Source of the DNA: Cupriavidus pauculus
GTDB lineage: Bacteria > Pseudomonadota > Gammaproteobacteria > Burkholderiales > Burkholderiaceae
Assembly: GCF_008693385.1 (NCBI RefSeq)
Contig: NZ_CP044067.1
Span: forward strand, 3,019,501-3,083,500
DNA: 64,000 nt
Reading direction: 5' to 3'
Within the stretch, counting starts at the first letter, position 1. Every line of letters begins with the position of its first letter. Both the position numbers and the translations under genes were made by a program. Below are positions 52,293 to 60,230 of the stretch, piece by piece. The notes beneath the pieces were generated by a model, which was given only the letters and a program-made list of their open reading frames with translations, searched no databases and had not been told where the DNA came from.

Positions 52293-54461
52293 ATGCGCGA
52301 TCATCGCATCAGCGAAGGACATCCTTTTCCCCTCGGGGCCACGTGGGACGGCAGCGGCGTCAATTTCGCGCTGTTCTCGGCGCATGCGACGCGCGTCGAG
52401 CTCTGCCTGTTCGACGCGGAGGGCAAGTCGGAGATCGAGCGCATCGAACTTCCCGAATACACCGACGAGGTCTGGCACGTGCGCGTGGACGGCCTGCGTC
52501 CGGGGACCGTATATGGATACCGCGTGCACGGGCCGTACGAGCCCGAGAACGGGCACCGCTTCAATGCGAACAAGCTGTTGCTCGACCCCTACGCCAAATC
52601 CTATATCGGGCAACTGACGTGGGACCATGCCGTGTTCGGCTACACGATCGGCGCCGAGGGCGACGACCTGACGTTCGACGAGCGCGACAGCGCGCCGTTC
52701 GTGCCGAAGTGCGTGGTCGTGGATCGGGAGTTCGGCTGGAGCCATCCGCTGGCGGCGCGCGTCCCATGGGACCGCAGCATCGTCTACGAAACCCATGTGC
52801 GCGGCTATACGATGCGCCATCCCGAGGTGCCGGAGCCCCTGCGCGGCACGTTCGACGGACTCGGGCAGCGCGCGGTCATCGACTATATCCGCAGTCTCGG
52901 CGTGACGTCGGTGGAACTGCTGCCGATTCATGCCTACCTCAACGACAGCCATCTGCTCGACAAGGGACTGACAAACTTCTGGGGCTACAACACCATCGGC
53001 TTCTTTGCGGCGGACCCGCGGTTCTTCGCGCGCAAGACGGGCGAGATCGCCGAACTCAAGCAGATGATCGACAACTACCACGAGGCAGGCCTCGAGGTGA
53101 TTCTCGACGTCGTGTACAACCACACGGCCGAGGGTAACGAGCGCGGCGCGACGCTGTCGTTCCGCGGCATCGACAATGCCTCGTACTATCGGCTGATGCC
53201 CGATCAGAAGCGCTACTACATCAACGACACGGGTACCGGCAATACGCTGAACCTGTCGCATCCGCGCGTGCTGCAGATGGTGACGGACAGCCTGCGGTAC
53301 TGGGTCACCGAGATGCAGGTGGATGGCTTCCGCTTCGACCTTGCCACCATCCTCGCGCGCGAGCCGAACGGTTTCGACTACGAGAGCGGCTTCCTCAAGG
53401 CGTGCGGGCAGGATCCGATCCTCTCGAGCGTGAAGCTGATCGCGGAGCCGTGGGATTGCGGTCCCGGTGGCTATCAGGTCGGCAATTTCCCGCCCGGATG
53501 GGCCGAATGGAACGACAAGTACCGCGATACCACGCGCAAGTTCTGGAAGGGCGACGAAGGCGTGGTGCCCGAACTGGCGGCGCGCATCACGGGCTCGGGC
53601 GACCTGTTCGACCATCGTGGCCGGCGTCCATGGGCAAGCGTCAACTTTCTGACCGCGCACGACGGCTTCACGCTGCACGACCTTGTGTCGTACAACGACA
53701 AGCACAACGAGGCCAATGGCGAGGACAATCGCGACGGGCACTCGGACAATCTGTCGTGGAACTGCGGCGCGGAGGGCGACACCGACGATGCGGAGATCGT
53801 CGCGCTGCGCGAGCGCCAGAAGCGCAACCTGCTCGCCACGCTGCTGCTCTCGCAGGGCACGCCGATGCTGTGCGCGGGCGACGAGTTCGGGCGGACCCAG
53901 CAGGGCAACAACAACGCGTACTGCCAGGACAACGAGATCAGCTGGGTCGATTGGGAGCGAACCGAGGAGGGCGCCGCGCTCACGGCATTCGTGCAGAACC
54001 TGATCACATTGCGTCAGGCGCTGCCCGTGCTGCGCCGCTCGCGCTTTCTCAACGGCGCGTTCGACGAGACGCTGCAGGTGGCCGATGTGCGGTGGCTGGA
54101 CGCGGACGGCAACGACCTGACGGAGGCGCAATGGGGCGATGGCGCGATGCGCTGCTTCGGCCTCGTGCTCGATGGCCGCGCGCGGGCGTCCGGTATCCGC
54201 CGGGCTGCATCCGATGCCACGGTGCTGATCGTATTCAATGCGCACCACGATGTGGTCGACTACCGGTTGCCGGATATCCCGGGCACGGACCGCTGGACCT
54301 GCCTGATCGATACCAATATGCCGGTGCGCGATACGCTGCCCACGTTTACCTCGGGCGATGTGTATCAGGTCACGGGCCGCTCGCTGCTGGTGTTCTCGCT
54401 GGAGGCCAGCGGGTCCACGCAGCGCGTGTTCGAACGGCTCGAACGAGAGCTGAAGAGCTAG
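52293..54461 (+). CDS. glgX: glycogen debranching enzyme GlgX (isoamylase-type)
   Basis: 722 residues. N-terminal CBM48 domain (about 5-110), then a GH13 barrel with nucleophile D349 in GFRFDLATIL, acid/base E385 in LIAEPWD and D457 in TAHDGFTLHD. C-terminal beta domain with NAHHD. Hydrolyses alpha-1,6 branches of phosphorylase-limited glycogen. No other glycogen genes are adjacent. The first 148 bases before it (52145-52292) hold no gene. Its stop shares CTAG with the convergent type III-cluster gene. Confidence 0.95.
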   Translation: MRDHRISEGHPFPLGATWDGSGVNFALFSAHATRVELCLFDAEGKSEIERIELPEYTDEVWHVRVDGLRPGTVYGYRVHGPYEPENGHRFNANKLLLDPYAKSYIGQLTWDHAVFGYTIGAEGDDLTFDERDSAPFVPKCVVVDREFGWSHPLAARVPWDRSIVYETHVRGYTMRHPEVPEPLRGTFDGLGQRAVIDYIRSLGVTSVELLPIHAYLNDSHLLDKGLTNFWGYNTIGFFAADPRFFARKTGEIAELKQMIDNYHEAGLEVILDVVYNHTAEGNERGATLSFRGIDNASYYRLMPDQKRYYINDTGTGNTLNLSHPRVLQMVTDSLRYWVTEMQVDGFRFDLATILAREPNGFDYESGFLKACGQDPILSSVKLIAEPWDCGPGGYQVGNFPPGWAEWNDKYRDTTRKFWKGDEGVVPELAARITGSGDLFDHRGRRPWASVNFLTAHDGFTLHDLVSYNDKHNEANGEDNRDGHSDNLSWNCGAEGDTDDAEIVALRERQKRNLLATLLLSQGTPMLCAGDEFGRTQQGNNNAYCQDNEISWVDWERTEEGAALTAFVQNLITLRQALPVLRRSRFLNGAFDETLQVADVRWLDADGNDLTEAQWGDGAMRCFGLVLDGRARASGIRRAASDATVLIVFNAHHDVVDYRLPDIPGTDRWTCLIDTNMPVRDTLPTFTSGDVYQVTGRSLLVFSLEASGSTQRVFERLERELKS

Positions 54462-54937
54462 CGCGCGGCGCCATCCGACCCTTCCGGCGCGCTCTCGATC
54501 AGGCGCTGCAGCTGGCGCGTGGCCGTGATCTCCGCGGCAAGCCGGTCTACGGTCAGATGGCGTGCGGCGAGCCAGCGGTTCAGCGTGATGCCGCCCTGGG
54601 CATTGCTGCCGATCGACGCGCCGAACCGCACGAGCAGTTCGCCCGCCAGCGCGAGCGACGCCCTGACGCGCGAGAGCGTTTCCGACTCGAGCCGGTAGCC
54701 GGCCTCGGCGGTGATCATCATGCCCGGCTCGTCGGGGGCCACCGCGCCGTGGCGCCTGGCGCGCGGGGAGACGGCCACGAGGGCGCCGTCCACCAGCAGC
54801 ATGCCGTCGCCGCTCGCGTGCCGCGCTTCCTCCGCGCTGCCGCTGAGCAGGCGGAAGGCGTCGTGGCGCAGCTTGCGCAGCAGGGTTTCCTGTGTCTCCT
54901 GACTGTCGGCGGTGGCCGTCTCGCCGTCGGATATCAC
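54458..54937 (-). CDS. unrecognised protein at the end of the type III cluster, GTG start
   Basis: 159 residues. The GTG at 54937 overlaps the hpaB stop (GTGTGA), which shows translational coupling and fixes the start. No signal peptide. The first half has LRKLRHDAFRLLSGS and MLLVDGALVAVSPRARRHG; the second half is helical with LNRWLAARHLTVDRLAAEI. It is acidic overall at the N-terminus. It may be a chaperone, regulator or effector-related protein specific to this T3SS. In Xanthomonas and Ralstonia, hrpF/popF follows hpaB, but this product is far too short and shows no similarity I can see. Confidence 0.7.
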   Translation of the reverse strand: MISDGETATADSQETQETLLRKLRHDAFRLLSGSAEEARHASGDGMLLVDGALVAVSPRARRHGAVAPDEPGMMITAEAGYRLESETLSRVRASLALAGELLVRFGASIGSNAQGGITLNRWLAARHLTVDRLAAEITATRQLQRLIESAPEGSDGAAR

Positions 54938-55389
54938 ACGCGGATCCACATGTAGTCGCCGCTGGCGAGGTTCTCGAACATCTCGTCGGAAGAGCCGACG
55001 ATATTGTTCTGCCAATAACGGCCATGTTCGACGTAGTGGTCGACGAGTTCGCCGAGGTAGGCGCCGTCCACGTCATCGCCGAGGGGAACGCGCAGCAGCA
55101 GCACGATGCCGCCCGTGTCCGGGTCGAGGCCGAGCTGGGCCTGGTCCTGCGCGTAGATGGTCAGGTTGGCTTCGAGCAGCAGGCGGAAGATGCGCAGGGT
55201 GCGGCCGCTGCTGATGATGCCGTATTCGAAATTGAGGTAGATCGCCTGTGGATCTTCCTCGAAGAAGTCGATAGCGAGATCGAATCCGCTCGCGTTCAAC
55301 AGGCCGGCTTCGACGATGCCGTCGGCGTCGGGAATATCGAGCTCCTCGCAGAGTTCGACGATCAGCTCGTTTCGGCGTTCCAGGCTCAT
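54934..55389 (-). CDS. hpaB: HpaB-type general T3SS chaperone (CesT-like)
   Basis: 151 residues, acidic, with the layout of a CesT/Tir chaperone: helix MSLERRNELIVELCEEL, then beta strands (IYLNFEYGII, GIVLLLRVPLG) and a terminal helix segment. Length and position after the hrpE-like pilin match HpaB of Xanthomonas, which docks many effectors to the export gate and works with HpaA. Its start is weakly preceded by a ribosome site and follows a strong hairpin, so expression probably depends on read-through from upstream. Confidence 0.8.
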   Translation of the reverse strand: MSLERRNELIVELCEELDIPDADGIVEAGLLNASGFDLAIDFFEEDPQAIYLNFEYGIISSGRTLRIFRLLLEANLTIYAQDQAQLGLDPDTGGIVLLLRVPLGDDVDGAYLGELVDHYVEHGRYWQNNIVGSSDEMFENLASGDYMWIRV

Positions 55390-55423
55390 GACGCGCGTGT
55401 TGCGGAAGGTTGGGAAGACAAGT

Positions 55424-55461
55424 GGCGGGTCCCGGAAGCCAGTGCCACCGGGACGACCGCC
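55424..55461 (-). other. strong hairpin downstream of the pilin gene
   Basis: On the - strand GGCGG, GTCCCGG, 12-base loop and CCGGGAC, CCGCC, with two unpaired bases in one arm. It starts 22 bases past the hrpE-like stop (55483). The following sequence is only mildly T-rich, so partial termination or 3'-end protection is likely. Confidence 0.6.
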
Positions 55462-55482
55462 GTTCGGGATGCGACGATGCCG

Positions 55483-55701
55483 TCAACCCTGTGTGAGCGA
55501 CTTTGCGTTCTTCGGCCCCGCTTCCTTCAGCTGGGCCAGCGTCGTCGCGAGGTTGATCGCGTTCATCGCCTCGGCTGCTGCCTGGATCTGCGCGATGGCG
55601 CTGGCCGTGTTGGCATCCATGCCACCTTTGGAGGCGGCATAATCGGCACCCGCGCCGACGACGCTCGCACCCGTGCCGGCATTGCTGACTTGATTAGGCA
55701 T
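55483..55701 (-). CDS. hrpE: HrpE/HrpY-like T3SS pilin candidate
   Basis: 72 residues with an AAGGAG site. Small, Ala/Gly/Asn-rich, largely one amphipathic helix in the C-terminal two-thirds (ASAIAQIQAAAEAMNAINLATTLAQLKEAG), no signal peptide. This composition and the place between hrpD6-like and hpaB are those of the Hrp2 pilin that forms the extracellular conduit. Sequence identity among such pilins is low, so the name rests on size, composition and gene order. Hairpins on both sides of the gene suggest separate control of dose. Confidence 0.75.
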   Translation of the reverse strand: MPNQVSNAGTGASVVGAGADYAASKGGMDANTASAIAQIQAAAEAMNAINLATTLAQLKEAGPKNAKSLTQG

Positions 55702-55783
55702 GACAAACTCCTTCGCTGTAATGGCCCGGTGGGCCGGTCGTGAGAAACGAGGCATCGGGATGACGCCCCGGTACTTCCAGGCA

Positions 55784-55803
55784 GCCGCGCCCGAAGGCGC
55801 GGC
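55784..55803 (-). other. UUCG-tetraloop hairpin upstream of the pilin gene
   Basis: Arms GCCGCGCC and GGCGCGGC form a perfect 8-bp GC stem closed by C(UUCG)G on the - strand transcript, the most stable tetraloop known. It lies between the hrpD6-like stop (55827) and the pilin start (55701). No T-run follows, so it is more likely an RNase block or processing site than a terminator. Confidence 0.7.
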
Positions 55804-55826
55804 CGCGCTGATCGGTCAATGAGGCG

Positions 55827-56066
55827 TCAATCGCCCCGCAGGCGCTCGCAGACCGCCGCGGCGGCCATCAGGCCGTCCGCCACCACGCGCGCGGCGTTGC
55901 GTGCATGGGCGGCGGGCTCCGCGAGCGAGGCATCGACGATCGCCGATGCCGAGGCCTTCAGTTGTGCGATGCCGTGGGCGATGCGCGCATCCTTCGGGTT
56001 CTCGTCGATCAGCTGCACCATCTGTTCGAGCGTGCGGATCGTGTCGGGGGTCAGGCTGTTGTACAT
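55827..56066 (-). CDS. HrpD6-like small T3SS protein
   Basis: 79 residues, start MYNSLTPDT with an AGGAG site. Helical, no signal peptide. Placed between sctD and the pilin gene, exactly where Hrp2 clusters carry hrpD6 (about 80 residues), a regulator/assembly factor. Identity is inferred from gene order and length; there is no catalytic motif. Confidence 0.65.
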   Translation of the reverse strand: MYNSLTPDTIRTLEQMVQLIDENPKDARIAHGIAQLKASASAIVDASLAEPAAHARNAARVVADGLMAAAAVCERLRGD

Positions 56067-56085
56067 GTCGAGCTCCTGTTGATGG

Positions 56086-57162
56086 CTATCGCGCGGACTC
56101 GGCGAGCGTCTCGGGCGTCCGCATCTCGTCCGGAAAATTCTTGGTCCCGTCGGGCAACTGGTAGTAACGCAGGCCTTCCACATGCAGCGCCGCGTGGACA
56201 TTGCGCGGCGTGTTGTCGGCTGCCTGGCCGGCGAGATCCACATCGATGCGCCGCACGGCCGTGCCGTAGTCGCCGCGAATACGTTCGATGAGCGCGCGCG
56301 CGCGGGCCGGATCGCGCACCGTGCCGCCGACGCGGAATACGCCGTCGCCGCTATAGCTGACCTCGGCGCCGGGGTCGGACAGCGAGGCGCGCAGGTCGTC
56401 GGCGATACTCGCGGCAACCGAGAGACGTACCGCGACGTGGCCGTTGTCCGCTTGCGCCAGCGTGCGCCGCAGGGTCGCGGCATCGGCCGCGGTGGGCACC
56501 ATGCCGCTGACGACGATGCCGTCGTCCACGACCGCAGCTTTCAGGTCACGCTGGCCCGAGGTCTTGAGCGCGTGCTCGACCGTTGCAAGCCGCCGCTGCA
56601 TCGGGGTCAGTTCGGGCACGCGCTCCGGCGCCGTCACGGAGGCGGAGGCCTTCGGCATGCGCGTCAGCGACATCGCCATCGCGGCGCCGATGGCCGTCGT
56701 GGCCACCACCGCGCAGACGCCGATGCGCAGCCAGCGGCGGCGCGGGCGGGTCCGTGACGAAGCCGGGGCGGTGGCAGTGGATGGCGCAGGTGTCGCCGGT
56801 GCCGAGGTAGCCGGTGCCGCCGCCGCCGGCGCGGCCGCGGGGGCGGGCACCGGCGCGAACATGGCCTCCAGCAGCTTGACCTCGGCTGGCCACGGCGCAT
56901 CGCCCGGCCCCACGCACAGCACGATATCGCCGCGCCGCGCCGGTACGAAATCGCCCATGACGACCGGGGTATCGCCGACGTTGGTCGCGCTGGCGAGCGT
57001 TACCGTGCCGTCTTCCGCGAACGCGATGGTCACCGGATCGCCGTGCCAGTCGGAGATATGCACGTCGGCCTGCTCGTCGGCGCCGATGATATGGCGCCCC
57101 GGCGGCAGATCGAGCCGGGCCCCGGCGTGATAGCCGGTAAGGATGCGAAGCTGGCGCGTCAT
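56086..57162 (-). CDS. sctD: T3SS inner-membrane ring protein SctD (HrpD5/HrpW type)
   Basis: 358 residues. Cytoplasmic FHA-like domain (about 1-95: LRILTGYHAGARLDLPPGRHIIGADEQADV), Ala/Pro linker, one TM helix (about 145-165, GVCAVVATTAIGAAMAMSL) and a periplasmic part with BON-like ring-building repeats (about 180-340). This is the SctD architecture. It forms the outer ring of the inner-membrane platform with SctJ, which is outside the window. ATG overlaps the hpaA stop by four bases. Confidence 0.88.
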   Translation of the reverse strand: MTRQLRILTGYHAGARLDLPPGRHIIGADEQADVHISDWHGDPVTIAFAEDGTVTLASATNVGDTPVVMGDFVPARRGDIVLCVGPGDAPWPAEVKLLEAMFAPVPAPAAAPAAAAPATSAPATPAPSTATAPASSRTRPRRRWLRIGVCAVVATTAIGAAMAMSLTRMPKASASVTAPERVPELTPMQRRLATVEHALKTSGQRDLKAAVVDDGIVVSGMVPTAADAATLRRTLAQADNGHVAVRLSVAASIADDLRASLSDPGAEVSYSGDGVFRVGGTVRDPARARALIERIRGDYGTAVRRIDVDLAGQAADNTPRNVHAALHVEGLRYYQLPDGTKNFPDEMRTPETLAESAR

Positions 57163-58148
57163 GACCGCCTCCTGTGTTGACCGAGCAGCGACTGGATGGT
57201 CGCCATGGCCTGCTTGCCGTGACGGCGCGGACCGGGCGACGACAACATCAGCAATTTCAGCGGCAGCAGCAGAAATTGCCGCTGCTGCGCTTCGTCGAGC
57301 AGTACCGACGGACGCGGCTCGATCCCCCGTTCGCGAAGGCGTTGCCGCTCGGCGACCAGTTGCGCGCGCACGCGTTCGAGCTTGCCGGGGACCATGGCCG
57401 GATCGGTGGCATCCGCCGTGCGGCCCTTGCGCACCCGCTGCGCGAGGTGGCGCAGCATGGTCTCGCGTGCCTGGCGCTCCAGCCGGCCTGCGGACGCGCC
57501 AGGCTGCTGGATCGCTGCGATCTGCGCGAGTAATATCGATTGCGCCCAGCCCGGTTGCACACTACCCGGTTGCGCACTACCGATCTCGGCATCGCGGCCG
57601 CCGGGCCGCCCCGGCGCGGAACGTTTTGCCATCTCGCGCGCGGCGGATTCGCGGAAGGCATTGCCCGCGCGCTGCTCGTGAATCTGATCGTGCAGACGCT
57701 CCTCGTCGCCCTGGCCGCCCGCATTCCCTTCGTCGCCGCCGCGCTGCTCGCCAGACTGGATGACGAGCCGCTGGCGCCAGTCCTGGCGCTCGTCGGGTTC
57801 GTGCACGGCCAGCGCGTCGTCCTGCTCCTCGCCTTCCTGCTCGGGATCGTGGCTCGCGTTCGCCGCGCCGCGCCGCTTTGCATTCTTGCGGGTCATGCGC
57901 GGATGGTGACCCTCCAGATGATGGAGTTCGATCAGCTCGCTTTCCTCATGCGCGGTGTGGCCGGACTCCATGCCTTCCGGGTCGTGCTGCACACCGCCAC
58001 GGGCCCGCGCGTTACGCGCGGCGCGCAGGTTCTGCGGACGCCTGGGCTGTCCCTGCGCGCGCTTGCCGTGTCCGTGCGAGCCCGGCGCCGCCGTGGCGGG
58101 CAGATCGGACGGGTCCATCGACTGGACGTAGCCGTTGACGATTCTCAT
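57159..58148 (-). CDS. hpaA: HpaA-like T3SS substrate/regulator
   Basis: 329 residues from MRIVNGYVQSM. Highly polar, disordered N-terminal half rich in Arg, His and Gln, with basic clusters (RRPQNLRAARNARARGG and RKNAKRRGA) like the nuclear localisation signals of Xanthomonas HpaA. The C-terminal 120 residues form a helix-rich segment (LERVRAQLVAERQRLRERG). It occupies the hpaA site between sctS and sctD. HpaA is a secreted partner of HpaB that controls export. Identity is by position and composition. Confidence 0.75.
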   Translation of the reverse strand: MRIVNGYVQSMDPSDLPATAAPGSHGHGKRAQGQPRRPQNLRAARNARARGGVQHDPEGMESGHTAHEESELIELHHLEGHHPRMTRKNAKRRGAANASHDPEQEGEEQDDALAVHEPDERQDWRQRLVIQSGEQRGGDEGNAGGQGDEERLHDQIHEQRAGNAFRESAAREMAKRSAPGRPGGRDAEIGSAQPGSVQPGWAQSILLAQIAAIQQPGASAGRLERQARETMLRHLAQRVRKGRTADATDPAMVPGKLERVRAQLVAERQRLRERGIEPRPSVLLDEAQQRQFLLLPLKLLMLSSPGPRRHGKQAMATIQSLLGQHRRRS

Positions 58149-58408
58149 GACGGGAACACCGTGCGCATGACGGCATTGGCGAATTCGAGCACAGCCGAAG
58201 CGCCCCACGGCGCGGTGGCGAGCAGTACGCCCGTGACGATGATCAGCTTGGCCACCTGCGAGATGCTCGAATCCTGCAGCGAGGTGATGGCCTGGAGGAA
58301 CGAGATCAGCAGGCCAGACACCGCCGCGGTGGCGACGGCCGGCAGCGACACCATGAGGCAGACCATGAGCGCGCTGGTTGTCAGGTGGACGATGTTGTCG
58401 TAGTCCAT
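58145..58408 (-). CDS. sctS: T3SS export apparatus protein SctS
   Basis: 87 residues with two TM helices (about 13-38 and 52-74) and the family loop SFLQAITSLQDSSISQVAKLI. Part of the SctRST export gate. One base separates it from the sctR stop, and its stop overlaps the hpaA start. Confidence 0.95.
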   Translation of the reverse strand: MDYDNIVHLTTSALMVCLMVSLPAVATAAVSGLLISFLQAITSLQDSSISQVAKLIIVTGVLLATAPWGASAVLEFANAVMRTVFPS

Positions 58409-58409
58409 G

Positions 58410-59063
58410 TCATTTGTAGGTGGAAATGAGACCGTGGATCAGCACCGACCAGCCATCCATTGCCACGAACAGCAGCAGCTTGAATGGAATGGCGACGTTG
58501 GTGGGCGTGACCTGCGACAGGCCGAGCGCCATCAGGATGTTCGCGATGACGAGGTCGATGACGATAAAGACCAGGTACAGCAGGAAGCCGATGCGGAAGG
58601 CGGCGGCCAGTTCGCTCACCGTGAAGGAGGGCGCCAGGACGAGCAGGTCGTCCTGCTTGAGCTTGTCGGCCATCTCCGGCGGCCAGATCTCCTTCGCCGA
58701 TTTCATGAAGAACGCGCGGTCGCGCTCGGAGGTGTGCTTGGTCAGGAATTGCCGGAACGGTTCGCGTGCCGCATCGAACAGCACCGCGGCATTGCCGTTC
58801 TCGACGAGGCTGCCGTTCGACATCGACTGCGCGGCGTCATAGGCGGCCTGGCCGACGGGCGCCATCACGAAGCACGAGACGATCAGCGCGATGCCGTTGG
58901 TCACCATCGAAGGCGGCACCTGCTGCGCGCCGAGCGCGTTGCGCAGCAGGCCCAGCACGATGACGATCTTCGTGTACGACGTGACCACCATCGCGAGGAA
59001 GGGCAGCAGCCCCAGCGCGAGCAGCGTGATCAGCAGCGACGCGACGTTGAGATTAGTGCCCAT
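58410..59063 (-). CDS. sctR: T3SS export apparatus protein SctR
   Basis: 217 residues. N-terminal TM segment, SYTKIVIVLGLLRNALGAQQVPP, SFTVSELAAAFRIGFLLYLVFIVIDLVIANILMALG and IPFKLLLFVAMDGW, the FliP/SctR hallmarks. No cleavable signal is needed in this family. Starts 11 bases before the end of sctQ. Confidence 0.97.
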   Translation of the reverse strand: MGTNLNVASLLITLLALGLLPFLAMVVTSYTKIVIVLGLLRNALGAQQVPPSMVTNGIALIVSCFVMAPVGQAAYDAAQSMSNGSLVENGNAAVLFDAAREPFRQFLTKHTSERDRAFFMKSAKEIWPPEMADKLKQDDLLVLAPSFTVSELAAAFRIGFLLYLVFIVIDLVIANILMALGLSQVTPTNVAIPFKLLLFVAMDGWSVLIHGLISTYK

Positions 59064-60201
59064 CGACCGTGGCTTGCAGGGGTTGCACGATGCGCACGCC
59101 GAGGTTGTCGCCCACGGCCACCAGTTGTCCGCTTGCTACCGTGTTGCCGCAGCACACGAGCTGGACGATCGCGCCATCGAGCGGCGCGGGCAGTTCGACG
59201 ATGCTGCCGGGGTGCAGGGCGGCGATGGCGTCGAGCGACAGTTCGAGCGTCACGAGTTCCACGCGGACCGGTACGGTCATGGGGCCGAGATCGATGACGG
59301 GGACGTCGGCCTGGGCAGGGACGTCGGGTTTCATGGCCTGTGACGCGTCCGGCGGGAGGGCGGTATCCGGCGCGGCGTCGGCCGCGAGGTCCTGAGTATC
59401 GTGGATCATGGTCAGGGGGCTTTCGAGAATCAGGGTGCTGCCGTCGATGGAGACCGTGGCGTGCGCCTGCATGCCGTGCGCGGTGCCCCATCGCAGCGAG
59501 AGGCCGTGCAGCGGCGCGCCGGCGGTGAAGGGCGCGCGCAGGGGCCAGCCGAGGAGTACGTCGCCGGCGCGGAGGCTTTGGAGGATGTCCAGGCGGAGCG
59601 TGCGGGTGGCGATGTGGAGCCGGCCAGCGATGCGGCCGGTGACGCGATGGCCTGCATGAGATCCGGCTGCATCGTCGATGCCACGGGCGAGGGCGTCGGC
59701 GAGCGACGGGTCGATGGCGTCCACGATGCATGGCATGTCGGTGCCGAGCATCAGCGACAGGCCCGACATGCTCGCCATGTCATGGGCGTCTTCGGTCACG
59801 GCGTTGCGGCCGACGTCGCGGGCGGCATCGCGGTCGAGGTCGCGGGTGAGGTCTCGGACCACGAGCGTGCCGGTATGCGCCGGCTGCAACGCCGCAAGCC
59901 ACGGCGAGAGATACAGGTTCGCCAGCGCCACACGACGCGCATCGTCGTGGTCCGCCGCGATGCTTTCGAGCGCCGGCGAGCTCGCAAGATCGAAACGCAG
60001 CACCGCGCGTCCCGCATCCGATTCGATCACCACGCGCGCCGGATCCACGATCACGGGCTCGCGTGCCGACACCAGCAGCGTCGCCCCAAGCTGCGCCTGC
60101 CGCGCCAGCGCCGGCAGCATGCGCGACAGCCGGGCCATCGCCGGAGCATGGCGCGGCAACCTGGAGCGCAGCGTATCGACTTGGACGGTCAGGGCGGACA
60201 T
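59053..60201 (-). CDS. sctQ: T3SS C-ring (sorting platform) protein SctQ
   Basis: 382 residues, a full-length SctQ with an N-terminal domain, a central SpoA-like region (LDILQSLRAGDVLLG) and the C-terminal SpoA/FliN domain (VRVELVTLELSLDAIAALHPGSIVELP, GQLVAVGDNLGVRIV). In Pseudomonas Hrp1 clusters this gene is split in two (QA/QB); here it is one, as in Hrp2 systems. Confidence 0.93.
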   Translation of the reverse strand: MSALTVQVDTLRSRLPRHAPAMARLSRMLPALARQAQLGATLLVSAREPVIVDPARVVIESDAGRAVLRFDLASSPALESIAADHDDARRVALANLYLSPWLAALQPAHTGTLVVRDLTRDLDRDAARDVGRNAVTEDAHDMASMSGLSLMLGTDMPCIVDAIDPSLADALARGIDDAAGSHAGHRVTGRIAGRLHIATRTLRLDILQSLRAGDVLLGWPLRAPFTAGAPLHGLSLRWGTAHGMQAHATVSIDGSTLILESPLTMIHDTQDLAADAAPDTALPPDASQAMKPDVPAQADVPVIDLGPMTVPVRVELVTLELSLDAIAALHPGSIVELPAPLDGAIVQLVCCGNTVASGQLVAVGDNLGVRIVQPLQATVDGH

Positions 60202-60230
60202 GATGGGCAGGTCTGCGTGGTGTGGGTGCG

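Noticed and set aside
52131..55076. 981-codon open frame on the - strand across glgX
   Set aside because: Shadow of glgX: low-complexity Arg/Ala/Val translation with no motif, covering a full catalytic GH13 gene on +.
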